Source: Glutamicibacter mishrai (GTDB taxonomy: Bacteria > Actinomycetota > Actinomycetes > Actinomycetales > Micrococcaceae). Taken from it: 64,000 nt of DNA. Where the stretch lies: NCBI RefSeq assembly GCF_012221945.1, contig NZ_CP032549.1, positions 1,550,001-1,614,000 on the forward strand, written 5' to 3'. Shown here piece by piece: positions 17,130-25,658 of this stretch. A program made the translations under genes and the position numbers. The first letter of the stretch is position 1. Every line of letters begins with the position of its first letter. The notes beneath the pieces were generated by a model. The model did not search any database. It was given only the letters and a program-made list of their open reading frames with translations, and was not told the DNA's origin.

Positions 17130-18664
17130 GCGTTCACCTCTTCTCGTGGTGTTCCGGTTCCTTGGCCGCTGGAGGCCAATTGCAAGATTCGTTCGGTGGT
17201 CACTTCGGCGGAGGACAGCTCGGCGATGATCCGGCCCCGATAGAGGACCAGCACTCGATCGGCCAGCCCCGCTACTTCTTCCAGATCAACGCTGACCATC
17301 AATGCGGCCGCGCCGTCGTCGACCAGCTGGTTGATCTGCGCGTAGATATGCGCACGGCTTCCCACGTCCACACCCGAGGTGGGCTGGTCCAGCACCAGCA
17401 CATCGGATCCCTTGGCCAGCCAGCGGGCCAGGACGGCTTTCTGCTGGTTGCCGCCGGAGAGGCCCGAAGCCACGGCTTCGGGATCAGCCGGGCGGATGTC
17501 CAGGCGCTGCACCAGTTCGCTGGCTGCCGCGCGCTCCTTGCGCGCGTCGAGCAGTCCCAGCCGGCGGCCGAGTTTGCGCAGGCTCGCGGCAGCGATATTC
17601 TCGCGCACGGTATTGCGCAGGAAGATGCCATCCTGATGCCGGTTCGAGGGGACGTAGGCGCCGGCGCGGGCGGCGAAGTCCGCGGCGGATTTCACCGGGT
17701 GGCCATGCAATAGCGCGGTTCCGGCGTGTGGTTGGTTCCCGGTCACCGCATCGGCGAGCACCTCGATCCCCGATCCCACCAGGCCGGTCACAGCCACGAT
17801 TTCCCCGGGCGCCACCGAAAGATTGATGTCGCTCAGCTTCCCGGCGACCGACAGGTTCGAGAGCTCAAGGGCAGGCTCCCCCTGCTGTGCGGGTGCCTCG
17901 CGCTTCTGATGCGAGAACTCGTTGACCTGGTTTCCCAGCATCAGGCCAATGACATCCTCGATGCTGTCACCGGCGGCAAAACTGGCGTCGCCGGCATTCT
18001 TGCCATTGCGCAGCACGGTAATCCGGTCGGTAATCTGCTGCAGTTCCTGCAGATAGTGGGAGATGAAGATGATGCCCACTGAGCGATCACGCAGATGCCG
18101 GATCGTATCGAAGAGCTGTTCAACCTCATCATTGGCCAGCGGCGCGGTCGGCTCATCGAGGATCAGCACCTTGGGCTCTGCCAGCACGGCGCGGGCTATC
18201 TGGATCAGCTGCTGCTGGGCAACGCTCAGCTCGTCAACGAAGGCCGAGGCATCCAGCTCTTGGCCGGTGGTGCGCAGGATGTCGGCTCGGGCCGACTCTT
18301 GCACGGTGCGCTCATGGCGCCAGAGCCCGCGGCTCTTGCTCGTGCCCAGATACAGCTGCTCGGCTACGGTCAGGCGTCCGGCCAGATGGCGGTCCTGGTG
18401 GATTACCTCGATGCCTAGAGCTTCCGCGTCCGCGGGGCGGCGGATCTGCACCGCGTTGCCAGCCAGTTCGATCTGGCCGGTATCCAGGGTGTACAGGCCG
18501 GTGAGGATCTTGATCAGCGTGGACTTGCCGGCACCGTTTTCGCCGACTAAGCCCAGGACTTCGCCGGCCCGGAGCTGCAGGTGGACATCGTCGAGCACCT
18601 TCACGGCTCCGAAGGATTTGTTGATCCCGGCCATGCTCAGCAATGCATTAGATGCCGTTGTCAT
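17126..18664 (-). CDS. Ribose-type (CUT2) ABC transporter ATPase with two ABC domains
   Basis: A 512-residue RbsA-like protein. Domain 1 has Walker A GENGAGKST (41-49), signature LSVAQQQLIQIARA and Walker B VLILDEPTAPL. Domain 2 (about 260-500) has a degenerate P-loop (GLVGSGIEVL), signature LSGGNQQKAVLARWL and Walker B VLVLDQPTSGVD, as is usual in this family. It begins inside the last codons of the binding-protein gene (17-base overlap) and ends overlapping a permease gene. Note domain 1's LSVAQQQ in place of the common LSxGQ. Confidence 0.93.
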   Translation of the reverse strand: MTTASNALLSMAGINKSFGAVKVLDDVHLQLRAGEVLGLVGENGAGKSTLIKILTGLYTLDTGQIELAGNAVQIRRPADAEALGIEVIHQDRHLAGRLTVAEQLYLGTSKSRGLWRHERTVQESARADILRTTGQELDASAFVDELSVAQQQLIQIARAVLAEPKVLILDEPTAPLANDEVEQLFDTIRHLRDRSVGIIFISHYLQELQQITDRITVLRNGKNAGDASFAAGDSIEDVIGLMLGNQVNEFSHQKREAPAQQGEPALELSNLSVAGKLSDINLSVAPGEIVAVTGLVGSGIEVLADAVTGNQPHAGTALLHGHPVKSAADFAARAGAYVPSNRHQDGIFLRNTVRENIAAASLRKLGRRLGLLDARKERAAASELVQRLDIRPADPEAVASGLSGGNQQKAVLARWLAKGSDVLVLDQPTSGVDVGSRAHIYAQINQLVDDGAAALMVSVDLEEVAGLADRVLVLYRGRIIAELSSAEVTTERILQLASSGQGTGTPREEVNA

Positions 18665-19688
18665 TGCGCACCTGATTCACGTTGTCCTTGTCGACAAAAA
18701 TCGGCTCAGCATAGCTGGTGCTCGGAACCTTGTCGGTTTGCCCATCGAGGAACAGGGCGATGTTGGTGGCCGAGGTAGCCGCAATCTGCTTGGTGGGCTG
18801 GGCGACAGTGAACTGGTAGGAGCTCTGCGGGTCCGCGATCAGATCCAAGGCTCCGGGTTCCGCGTCGACGCCATAGAGCTTGATGTCATTATCGGTGGGG
18901 TCGATGGCCTGCGCCGCTCCGATCAGCGGCATGTCCCAGCACGACCAGATCGCGTCGACTTCGCCCTCGGGCAGCCTGCGCAGCTGATCCTGGATCTGGT
19001 TCTTGGCATCCTCGATGGTGCCCTCGTACTTGTCCTGGAGTTCAGGGGTGATCTTCTCGATATTCGGGTAGTCTTCGAGCACCAGGTTCAGGCTGTTGTA
19101 GCGAATTCGGCACGGCGTCACGCCGGGGAAGCCATTGAAGACCAGGATCTTGCCCTTGCCGTGCAGGTCTTCTGCCATGGTGCGGGCCAGCGTGGTGCCG
19201 ACATTCCAGTTGTCGCTGGTGACGTTGTTCTTCGAGTATTCGCTCTGGAAGTCGATGGTGAACAGCGGGATCCCGGTGGCGTCCACCTTGGCCAGGGCAG
19301 GTGTGAGCGTCTGCGCATCACCCAGGATCACCACGATGGCGTCCGGCGACTGGGTAATCAGGTTTTCCACGTCGGAAACGTGCTTCTCATCCTTGGCTTC
19401 GGCCTGGGTAGCGACGACCTCGCCGCCGAGTTCCTTGATGCGTTCCTGGATCTGCTGGTAGACCACACGCGAGTAGTCGTGCAGGATATCCTTGGCCGCG
19501 ATGCCGACCTTTTTGCCTTCAAGCGTAGGAACGTTCTCGAGCTTCTGCTCGGCTTGCGGGTTGCTGCTTTGCGCCGCGACCGGAGCGACTTCCGGGCGGG
19601 GTTCCTTCAACGAGCAACCCGCGAGCAGCGTGGTTGCCGCCAGGGCAACAACCATAAGCTTCAGGATGTTCGGGCGAGTGCGAGTCAT
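18648..19688 (-). CDS. Ribose-type ABC transporter substrate-binding lipoprotein
   Basis: A 346-residue periplasmic-binding-protein-1-like (RbsB/LsrB type) lipoprotein: positively charged start, hydrophobic helix and lipobox LLAGC with Cys25. The mature part has KVGIAAKDILHDYSRVVYQQIQERIKELGGEV, LITQSPDAIVVILGD, GIPLFTIDFQSE and DAIWSCWDMPLIGAAQAI. Unusually for a sugar-type protein it is the first gene behind a SAM riboswitch and shares its operon with a DszA-like monooxygenase. Its ligand is therefore predicted to be a sulfur-containing compound, such as a sulfonate, sulfone or thio-sugar, rather than a simple pentose. A GAGGGA ribosome binding site precedes ATG 19688 and can pair with TCCCTC in the leader. 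Confidence 0.9.
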   Translation of the reverse strand: MTRTRPNILKLMVVALAATTLLAGCSLKEPRPEVAPVAAQSSNPQAEQKLENVPTLEGKKVGIAAKDILHDYSRVVYQQIQERIKELGGEVVATQAEAKDEKHVSDVENLITQSPDAIVVILGDAQTLTPALAKVDATGIPLFTIDFQSEYSKNNVTSDNWNVGTTLARTMAEDLHGKGKILVFNGFPGVTPCRIRYNSLNLVLEDYPNIEKITPELQDKYEGTIEDAKNQIQDQLRRLPEGEVDAIWSCWDMPLIGAAQAIDPTDNDIKLYGVDAEPGALDLIADPQSSYQFTVAQPTKQIAATSATNIALFLDGQTDKVPSTSYAEPIFVDKDNVNQVRNDNGI

Positions 19689-19692
19689 GCCG

Positions 19693-19722
19693 TCCCTCTC
19701 TTAGACAGATAGAACCGAGGGA
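19693..19722 (-). promoter_or_regulatory. Candidate Shine-Dalgarno sequestering hairpin of the SAM riboswitch
   Basis: On the minus strand TCCCTC (rc of 19717-19722) can pair with the ribosome binding site GAGGGA (rc of 19693-19698) just ahead of ATG 19688. This gives a simple translational expression platform downstream of the aptamer at 19760-19844. The pairing is read directly; its use as the switch is inference. Confidence 0.5.
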
Positions 19723-19759
19723 TCCCGAACAGAAGTCCTTGCTTCTCGACCCGGGAGCT

Positions 19760-19844
19760 CCATCGAACCTGGCTTTAGCACTATCTGCAGGATGCAGACT
19801 TGCTGCGGCGTCGCGGAGCCAGGTCTCTCAGCCGCTCTGGATGG
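19760..19844 (-). promoter_or_regulatory. SAM (S-box, SAM-I type) riboswitch upstream of the transporter/DszA operon
   Basis: On the minus strand: CCATC-CAGAGCGGCTGAGAGACC, TGGCTCCGCGACGCCGCAGC, a short P3/P4 region CTGCATCCTGCAG, then GTGCTAAAGCCAGGTTC and GATGG closing P1. The core is nearly identical to that at 13377-13461 over the whole 85 bases, with differences mainly in the P3/P4 arm and one base in the GTGCTAA(A/C)GCC strand. It lies 72 bases upstream of the binding-protein start codon. S-box RNAs switch off downstream genes when S-adenosylmethionine is bound, so the operon should be on during sulfur or methionine starvation. Confidence 0.9.
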
Positions 19845-20115
19845 GTGTCATTCGAGTCAAACATCGATCCGCCAAGGTGGCTATTACAGCGTCATGGGAG
19901 GGAACACTGCGTCAGATCTCTTCACAAATCCGGGGTTTTCGACGGCTTGAAGCCCATTGGACGCTTGAAAAGCGCGTCATATGTCCGCATATTACGTTCT
20001 CTGGTTCGCAGTGTTCCTGTTGTTTGAACCGGATAAGTCCCGTATGGCTTGGGTCTAGAAAAATATCAAAATCATATAGACTGAATCTAAAGACACTAAT
20101 CGATAGGACACGCGC
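19845..20115. promoter_or_regulatory. Intergenic region with promoters for the riboswitch operon and the SdpI-like gene
   Basis: 270 bases between divergent transcription units. The riboswitch operon promoter should lie at about 19,870-20,000 on the minus strand. A GTCTA-N19-TAGAC inverted repeat (20053-20081) in an A/T-rich stretch lies about 35 bases before the GTG of the SdpI-like gene and may be its promoter/operator. Confidence 0.4.
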
Positions 20116-20478
20116 GTGGACCTAACCAGCACATTGAGCCTGATGTTCGGGTTGCTAGTACTCACACTCACCGCGGGCATACTGGCTCGCATGGGAGCCC
20201 AAGGGCGCATACCGCGCAACAACAGCGTTGGCGTGAAGACCCGTCACACCCTGGCCAGCGATGAAGCCTGGCTGGCAGCGCACCGTGAAGCTGCGCCAAT
20301 CCTTCAGATCTTTGGCATAACTGGCTGGCTGTTTTTGATCGCCTCGGCAATCTTCTGTTTCATGCAGAATTTCACCGTAGCTTTTACCGTAACCGCTATC
20401 GGCTTTGCCCTAGGCGTCACCATGATGCTGGTTGCCGCTTCCAAGGGGAACAAGGTCGCCAAAGAGCTCTCCGCTTGA
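20116..20478 (+). CDS. SdpI-family membrane protein
   Basis: A 120-residue protein with three hydrophobic segments (about 6-26, 63-83 and 86-107) and the loop motif GRIPRNNSVGVKTRHTLASDEAWLAAHR. This resembles the SdpI/YhfL C-terminal domain (GxIPRNxxxGIRtxxTxxsdexW), the immunity domain of the Bacillus SDP toxin system and of many stand-alone actinobacterial proteins of unknown role. It starts at GTG 20116 with AGGA 10 bases upstream. No toxin gene is adjacent, so immunity is not implied. Confidence 0.8.
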   Translation: MDLTSTLSLMFGLLVLTLTAGILARMGAQGRIPRNNSVGVKTRHTLASDEAWLAAHREAAPILQIFGITGWLFLIASAIFCFMQNFTVAFTVTAIGFALGVTMMLVAASKGNKVAKELSA

Positions 20479-20498
20479 ACGCCAGTTAAAGAGAACAC

Positions 20499-20531
20499 CG
20501 CGCCATCAATGAAGCGTTCGTTGATGGCGCG
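20499..20531. terminator. Inverted repeat between convergent genes
   Basis: An 11-bp perfect stem CGCGCCATCAA (20499-20509)/TTGATGGCGCG (20521-20531) sits between the SdpI-like gene and the convergent GntP gene. It has no T tract, so a terminator role is likely but not certain. Confidence 0.6.
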
Positions 20532-20560
20532 GCGCTGATAAGAATTGCCCGACAGGCCCC

Positions 20561-21922
20561 CTAGAGCAGGACCGCCCCGAGGATCCAGACGGTGGCAAAC
20601 GCCGCAGTACCCTGGATCGCCGTGGCAACACTGAGGGTCTTGTACGCGGTGATCACCGGAATCCGGCTGAGCTGCGAGACCACCCAGAAGTATGAGTCGT
20701 TCGCATGCGAAACAACCATCGCACCGGCGCCGACCGCCAACACGCTCAGCACCATTCCCAGCTCGGAATCCAGCCCCAGCGATCCAAGCATCGGAGCAAC
20801 CAGCGCGGAGGTGGTCACCATCGACACCGTGGACGAGCCCTGCGCCGACTTCAACGCGGCGGCAATCAAGAATGGCACGGCCAGCCCCAGGCCCAGGCCG
20901 CTCAAGGAACCTGAGAGGAATTCGGTCAGCTTGGAGGAGGCCAGCACGGCGCCGAAGGCCGCCCCAGCGCCGGTGATCAGCAGGATCGGTGCGGCGGTAC
21001 GCACTGCCTCGTTCATCTGGTCATTGAAGTCGGAGAGCTTCTTGTCCCCGCTCAGCAGCGGCGTGGCCGAGAGCAGGCCGAAGATCAGTGCGATCACCGG
21101 GGTGCCGATGAACGACAGGACCTCAACCAGCGTGCCCTCGCCCAGAGGCTGTGATGGCAATTTGGCGATGGACGCGGCACAGATCAAAACCAGCGGCACC
21201 AGGATCGGCAGGAACGCCAAGACCGGATGCGGCAATTTGCCGAAGCTTGCACGCAGCTGCTCGTAGTCCAGGTCGGCCAGATCGTTCTCGTCGTCCGAAG
21301 CCATCGGCGTCCACTGGGACTTGTTGAACCTGCTGGCGTAGGCCAGGCCGGCCAGCGCGGAGATGGCAGCGACCGGCAGGCCCACGGCGATGATCAGCCC
21401 GAGGTTATCGGCGATGCCGATGCTCTCGGCGGCGGCCAGCGGCCCGGGAGTCGGAGGAACCATGGTGTGGGTGGCGTACAGGCCGGTCATCAGCGCCACC
21501 GAGGTCGCCAGCGCCGATACCCCGGTGCGCAGCGTGATGGCCTTGCGCAGCGAGTTGAGCACCACGTAGCCCGAGTCGCAGAAGACCGGAATGGAGACGA
21601 TGTAGCCGATGATCGTCAACGTCAGATTCGGGAATCTGGTGCCCAGCACCTTGATCAGCGCGTCGGCCATCGAAATGGCGGCGCCCGAACGTTCCAGGAT
21701 GATGCCGATCATCGTCCCGAAAAGGATCACCAGGCCGATATTGCCCATGGTGTTGCCGAACGCCGTGGTGACGGTGCTGGCCACTTCGGCCAAGGGGATC
21801 TTGTAGGCGAATGCGGCAAGTATGGCGGCGCCGATCAGCGCGAGGAAGGGGCTGATTTTCCAGCGCGCTGTCACCAGCACAATGGCGATCACGAGGATCA
21901 ACAGAACAATTAGCTCGTACAC
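20561..21922 (-). CDS. GntP-family gluconate/glycerate-type permease
   Basis: A 453-residue inner-membrane transporter of the gluconate:H+ symporter family with 12-14 hydrophobic segments. Typical motifs are IPVFCDSGYVVLNSLRKA, HTMVPPTPGPLAAAESIG, GAGAAFGAVL and ALKSAQGSSTVSMVTTSALVAPML. The start was placed at GTG 21922 because AAAGGAG lies 10 bases upstream and homology begins at VYELIVLLIL; the longer ATG frame adds a non-homologous basic tail. A CdaR-type regulator and a glycerate kinase gene lie within 5 kb on the same strand, so gluconate, glycerate or a related sugar acid is the probable substrate. Confidence 0.9.
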   Translation of the reverse strand: MYELIVLLILVIAIVLVTARWKISPFLALIGAAILAAFAYKIPLAEVASTVTTAFGNTMGNIGLVILFGTMIGIILERSGAAISMADALIKVLGTRFPNLTLTIIGYIVSIPVFCDSGYVVLNSLRKAITLRTGVSALATSVALMTGLYATHTMVPPTPGPLAAAESIGIADNLGLIIAVGLPVAAISALAGLAYASRFNKSQWTPMASDDENDLADLDYEQLRASFGKLPHPVLAFLPILVPLVLICAASIAKLPSQPLGEGTLVEVLSFIGTPVIALIFGLLSATPLLSGDKKLSDFNDQMNEAVRTAAPILLITGAGAAFGAVLASSKLTEFLSGSLSGLGLGLAVPFLIAAALKSAQGSSTVSMVTTSALVAPMLGSLGLDSELGMVLSVLAVGAGAMVVSHANDSYFWVVSQLSRIPVITAYKTLSVATAIQGTAAFATVWILGAVLL

Positions 21923-22146
21923 GGTTGGTTGGCTCCTTTGCCACGGTCTGCGGTGTACTCTCCGGCAAAACGGCTCAAGCTTTGGTGGTTCGGAGAGTTT
22001 GCAATGAGCCAATACTAGGAAAGCGGCAAAAGATAACCTATGGGCATGCGCCCAGAATTCCTAGGGCGCAATACGTGAAATGTGTGCGTGGAGACTAAGG
22101 CTGCGCCCTCGAAGGCAACAAGCAGCAGCTCTACCAATTTGCAGGT

Positions 22147-22167
22147 TGGTACCGTAAACTTGTACCA
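22147..22167. promoter_or_regulatory. Candidate YefM-YoeB autoregulatory operator
   Basis: Inverted repeat TGGTAC-N9-GTACCA lies 27 bases before the antitoxin start. YefM-type antitoxins bind palindromes with a TGTAC-like core at their own promoter, so this is the natural operator candidate. Confidence 0.55.
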
Positions 22168-22194
22168 CTAAATGCTTTGAACTCAGGAGACATC

Positions 22195-22455
22195 ATGTCG
22201 ATCAGCGCCAGCGAGGCTCGCAAAACACTGTTCCCGCTCATCGAACGAGTTAATAACGATCAAGAGGCCATCGAGATCGTATCCCGCAAAGGCAACGCCG
22301 TGCTCATGCCCGCTGACGAATACGCTGCATGGCGTGAAACGGCATACCTTTTCCGCTCCCCGGCAAATGCTCGTCGACTACTGGATTCCTACGAGCGCGT
22401 TCGAAACGGAGCGCGAATCGAACATGATTTGGACCGCTCTGACAGTGACGACTAA
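22195..22455 (+). CDS. yefM: YefM-type antitoxin (Phd/YefM family)
   Basis: An 86-residue antitoxin: N-terminal DNA-binding fold MSISASEARKTLFPLIERVN, EAIEIVSRKGNAVLMPADEYAAWRETAYLFRSP, and an acidic disordered C-terminus (ENDLDRSDSDD-like) that would wrap the toxin. Start ATG 22195 has AGGAGA 5 bases upstream. It overlaps the toxin gene by one base (TAATG), the standard arrangement. It neutralises YoeB and represses the operon. Confidence 0.94.
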   Translation: MSISASEARKTLFPLIERVNNDQEAIEIVSRKGNAVLMPADEYAAWRETAYLFRSPANARRLLDSYERVRNGARIEHDLDRSDSDD

Positions 22456-22709
22456 TGCGCCTAAGCTGGGACGAGTCCGCATGGGAGGACTACAAGTATT
22501 GGCAACAAACAGATCGCAAGATAATCAAGCGAATCAACACATTGATAGAAGCCTGCCTGCGCGATCCCTTCAACGGCATCGGGAAGCCCGAACAGCTGAA
22601 ATATGGCGCCCAGGGGTCATGGTCCAGGCGTATTACCGATGAGCATCGCCTGGTTTACCTCGTAGAGGAAGATGAAGTGATAATTCTTCAAGCCCGTTAT
22701 CACTACTAA
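22455..22709 (+). CDS. yoeB: YoeB-type mRNA interferase toxin
   Basis: An 84-residue RelE-superfamily ribosome-dependent endoribonuclease, the same length as Escherichia coli YoeB and closely similar throughout. Catalytic residues Glu46, Arg65, His83 and C-terminal Tyr84 are all present (KPEQLKY, EHRLVY, RYHY). It looks intact and should be active when YefM is degraded. It is translationally coupled to the antitoxin. Confidence 0.95.
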   Translation: MRLSWDESAWEDYKYWQQTDRKIIKRINTLIEACLRDPFNGIGKPEQLKYGAQGSWSRRITDEHRLVYLVEEDEVIILQARYHY

Positions 22710-22732
22710 GCCTTCACGCTCAAGAACTTTGG

Positions 22733-23791
22733 TTAAAAGATCCTCAGTTCATCCAGCGCGATCCGCGCATACACTGCATGCTGCAATCGCAGCGATTCTG
22801 CGGACTGGCGAATATCAACGCCCGTCACCTGGCCGATCCGCTCCAGCCTCTGCACCAGCGTATTGCGGTGGATATGCAAGGATTCCGCGGCCTCGGACAT
22901 GGAGGAAGCGGCGGCAACCACCAATAGGGTTCTGGCCTGTTCCTGGTTCAGCACCTGCGCCAGGGAAGCCACATACTCCAGGCTACGCACCGGAGTGCGC
23001 GCCACGGCCACGGCAATATCCTGGTTCCAGATCGCCTGCTGCCCGCGCTGGGGAAGCAATGCAGGGCGAGCCGCCAAAGTCCGCATCGCTTCTGCCTGCG
23101 CCAACAGCTCGCCCGCATCCTTGGCGGCTAGCCCAATCAGATAACGGTCATGAGCGTTGAAGTAATTCGCCGAGGTTTCGTCGGCCTTGGCCAGTCGCCA
23201 ATGGGCGCCAAACAGCCCCACCCACGAGGTGCGAGTCCCGTCGAGCGCTGGCTGTTCCAGCAACGGGTCCTGTTCGCTTCGCGGCAGCCACAGCTCAAGT
23301 TGCAAGGGCGCACGCAAACCGTGCGCGTCCAGGGTCCGATCGATCACGTCTGCCGCCACATGTCCGGCGAGCAGGGCCGAAATGATATCCCTGGCCTCGG
23401 CGGCCCGGCGAGCGCTGCGCGAGTGCTCGCGTTCCTGGGCGAGGAGCAACTGCACGGTCAGCGCGATCAGGTCAGCCAATGGTTCAACCTCATGCGGTGC
23501 GCCGGTCACGCCAACTGCTCCGCACAACCGCTCGTTGAGCATCAGCGGCAGGTTCACCCCGGGCTGGGTTCCTGCGGTTTCATCGGCCTGGGCAACCCGG
23601 ATGATCTCATTGCGCCGGATGGCTTCGACGCTGCCTTCATGCAGGGTGCCGATGCGCGCGGCATCACTGGAAGCGATGATGATCCCATGGGCGTTCATGA
23701 TGTTCACATGGCGATCGATCGTCGGCGCAATGGTGTCGACGACCTTCTGCGCCAATGCGCTGGACAGCCGGGGGTGCTCCATTTCGCTCAT
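22733..23791 (-). CDS. CdaR-type sugar-diacid/glycerate regulator
   Basis: A 352-residue regulator. The N-terminal sugar-diacid recognition domain (residues 8-135) includes [40 protein letters not shown] and [20 protein letters not shown]. The C-terminal PucR-type helix-turn-helix (about 295-345) includes [23 protein letters not shown]. CdaR activates glucarate, galactarate and glycerate genes in enteric bacteria. Here gntP (20561) and a glycerate kinase (25643) on the same strand are likely targets. The gene and gntP are separated by the oppositely oriented yefM-yoeB pair. Confidence 0.88.
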   Translation of the reverse strand: MSEMEHPRLSSALAQKVVDTIAPTIDRHVNIMNAHGIIIASSDAARIGTLHEGSVEAIRRNEIIRVAQADETAGTQPGVNLPLMLNERLCGAVGVTGAPHEVEPLADLIALTVQLLLAQEREHSRSARRAAEARDIISALLAGHVAADVIDRTLDAHGLRAPLQLELWLPRSEQDPLLEQPALDGTRTSWVGLFGAHWRLAKADETSANYFNAHDRYLIGLAAKDAGELLAQAEAMRTLAARPALLPQRGQQAIWNQDIAVAVARTPVRSLEYVASLAQVLNQEQARTLLVVAAASSMSEAAESLHIHRNTLVQRLERIGQVTGVDIRQSAESLRLQHAVYARIALDELRIF

Positions 23792-23929
23792 GGAATCATC
23801 CTAGCTGGCATGCTCATTTACGAGATGAATCGGCAACGGCACGCCCTAGCGGATGCCCGAGAGTCCTTCACCTTGCGATTCATCAATGCTAGGCTCGCCC
23901 CAGTCAAGAATCGCGATGAAAGGTTCACC

Positions 23930-24124
23930 ATGAGTTCGGCGATCAGTTACTTAACGGGAGGCTTTCTGGTCTCCTTGCTCGTAACGCTCAACATGACATG
24001 GAACCAGCGTTTGCCCGGCCTAGTGGGCCCGGTCCTGATCGTGGTGTGCCTCGCGGGGCTCGTCGCATGCCGGCTCTACACCGCTCGAATCCAGCCCCAC
24101 TGGCACGATCCCCACGAAGCCTAG
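23930..24124 (+). CDS. Small two-helix membrane protein
   Basis: A 64-residue protein, starting at ATG 23930 with AAAGG 6 bases upstream. It has two hydrophobic segments (about 6-21 and 28-48) and a hydrophilic C-terminus [13 protein letters not shown]. The open frame extends far upstream, but that part is antisense to the CdaR-type gene and has no homology signal. Its stop overlaps the stop of the convergent lipoprotein gene. Function unknown. Confidence 0.65.
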   Translation: MSSAISYLTGGFLVSLLVTLNMTWNQRLPGLVGPVLIVVCLAGLVACRLYTARIQPHWHDPHEA

Positions 24125-24657
24125 GAAGCGTCGCGCTCCTGCTGAACTGACTTGACCGTGCTGTTGGCATCGGGCGCAAACGCATACAACTTGTCATCGG
24201 CAACGTGGACCCAGAATCGGCCACATAAATCCGTGGTCTGGTTTTCGGCACCCTCAGGCCACCAATCGGCTTCAAGGGTTCGGGTGGCGGAGATTTCATT
24301 CGCTTCAAAATCCTTGGTGCGCGAATCCGAAGCGTAGGCCTTCTTGAGTTCGGCTTCGCTCGGATGTCCTGTGCTCTTGATCGGGACGCATTGTTCGCCA
24401 GGCACTTCGCCGGAGTAGTCCATCACGAAAATGCGCTCCATGCCCGTATTGCGTTGCACGAGTTTCACATCTCTTCCGCCCTTGGGCACCCAGGTTGGCA
24501 ACAATTCGCCGGACACCGCTTCTTCAGAGGTCTTCGCTGTTTTTTCGGTGGATTCATCGTACTTGTCCACTAACAAGTCCGAAACGGAACAACCGGAGAG
24601 CACAAGGGACAAGGGAGCTGCCATCAACGCGGCGGCTACATACTTTTTCTTCATCAT
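24121..24657 (-). CDS. Small lipoprotein of unknown function
   Basis: A 178-residue predicted lipoprotein: [20 protein letters not shown] then lipobox LSGC with Cys23. The mature part contains [21 protein letters not shown], two cysteines (GEQCVPI and TTDLCGRFW) that may form a disulfide, and [14 protein letters not shown]. The start was taken at the MM pair at 24657/24654, where the signal peptide begins; the 26-residue upstream extension is unlikely. No family was recognised. It is monocistronic. Confidence 0.75.
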   Translation of the reverse strand: MMKKKYVAAALMAAPLSLVLSGCSVSDLLVDKYDESTEKTAKTSEEAVSGELLPTWVPKGGRDVKLVQRNTGMERIFVMDYSGEVPGEQCVPIKSTGHPSEAELKKAYASDSRTKDFEANEISATRTLEADWWPEGAENQTTDLCGRFWVHVADDKLYAFAPDANSTVKSVQQERDAS

Positions 24658-24815
24658 GATTCCATCGTAGAAATCGGCCGCCACTTGGCACATCGTCTTC
24701 TTGTCGCAAGTCCGCCGTCTCCAGTTCATCCCCACGGTGGAGCAGCCGGGAGCTTTTCTCCACCCATACCACCTAAGCTGGCCGTAACAACCGATCCGCC
24801 CGGGAGCCAGAAGCC

Positions 24816-25658
24816 ATGGACACTACACCGCACATTGCCGTCACCGGCTCCACCGGGGCGCTCGGCTCGCTGGTGGCCAAGAACCTGGCCGACCGCTCTA
24901 TCGCCCAACGCCTCCTGGTACGCGACACAGCCCGGGCTCCCCAGCTGCCCTTGGCCACGGCCAGCGCTTTCGACTATGCCGATCGCGCCGCCAGCATCAA
25001 AGCGCTGGAAGGCATCGAAGTGCTGTTCATGGTTTCGGCCCCGGAGAGCGATCACCGGTTGGACCTGCATGCCACCTTCATCGACGCCGCAGTGGCCGCC
25101 GGAGTGCAGCACATCGTCTACACCTCCTTCACCGCCGCGGCCCCCGATGCGGAATTCACCCTGGCACGCGAACACTACGCCACCGAGGAATACCTGCGGT
25201 CTTCGGGCCTGCGCTTCACCGCCTTGCGCGACAGCTTCTACCAGGATTTCCTGCCCGACCTGGTCGGCGAAGACGGGGTGATCCGAGGCCCGGCCGGAAC
25301 CGGGCACTTCGCCCCGGTAACCCGCGCGGACGTCGCACGCACCGCGGCCACCGTATTGGCCTCGGCCTCCGAACATGCCAGCGCCACTTATGAGCTGACC
25401 GGCCCGCAGTCGTTGAGCATGGCGGATGTGGCCCGGATGCTGGGCGCCGAGCGCGGCCAAGCCGTCGCCTTCCACGATGAAACCATCGATGAGGCCTACG
25501 CTTCGCGCGCAAGCTACGGGGCACCGCAGTGGCAGCTTGATGCCTGGGTCAGCACCTATACGGCCATCGCCAGCAACGCCATGGCCAAGGTGAGCGACCA
25601 TATCGAGATCATCACCGGCAGCGCGCCGATGTCCTTCCAGGACTATTTGCGCAAATAG
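24816..25658 (+). CDS. NAD(P)H-binding oxidoreductase, QorB/NmrA-like
   Basis: A 280-residue atypical short-chain dehydrogenase. The N-terminal Rossmann motif IAVTGSTGALGSLVAKNL (GxxGxxG), RLLVRDTARA, FDYADRAASIKALEGIEVLFMVS and HIVYTSFTAAAPD match the QorB/YtfG type NAD(P)H:quinone oxidoreductases and NmrA-like proteins. The catalytic Tyr-Lys pair of classical SDRs is not conserved. Its 3' end overlaps the convergent glycerate kinase gene by 16 bases. The physiological substrate is unknown. Confidence 0.85.
   Translation: MDTTPHIAVTGSTGALGSLVAKNLADRSIAQRLLVRDTARAPQLPLATASAFDYADRAASIKALEGIEVLFMVSAPESDHRLDLHATFIDAAVAAGVQHIVYTSFTAAAPDAEFTLAREHYATEEYLRSSGLRFTALRDSFYQDFLPDLVGEDGVIRGPAGTGHFAPVTRADVARTAATVLASASEHASATYELTGPQSLSMADVARMLGAERGQAVAFHDETIDEAYASRASYGAPQWQLDAWVSTYTAIASNAMAKVSDHIEIITGSAPMSFQDYLRK

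Noticed and set aside
18063..19712. 549-codon plus-strand open frame
   Set aside because: It lies opposite the clear ABC ATPase and binding-protein genes and shows no family signal; a mirror frame of high-GC coding DNA.
13377..19844. SAM-IV or another riboswitch class for the two leaders
   Set aside because: The AGAGCGGCTGAGAGACC core and the GTGCTAAnGCCAG distal strand match the S-box (SAM-I) layout better than the actinobacterial SAM-IV layout as I recall it; a covariance search would settle this.
23150..23929. N-terminal extension of the 64-residue membrane protein
   Set aside because: The upstream frame is antisense to the CdaR-type gene; a ribosome binding site and hydrophobic start support ATG 23930.
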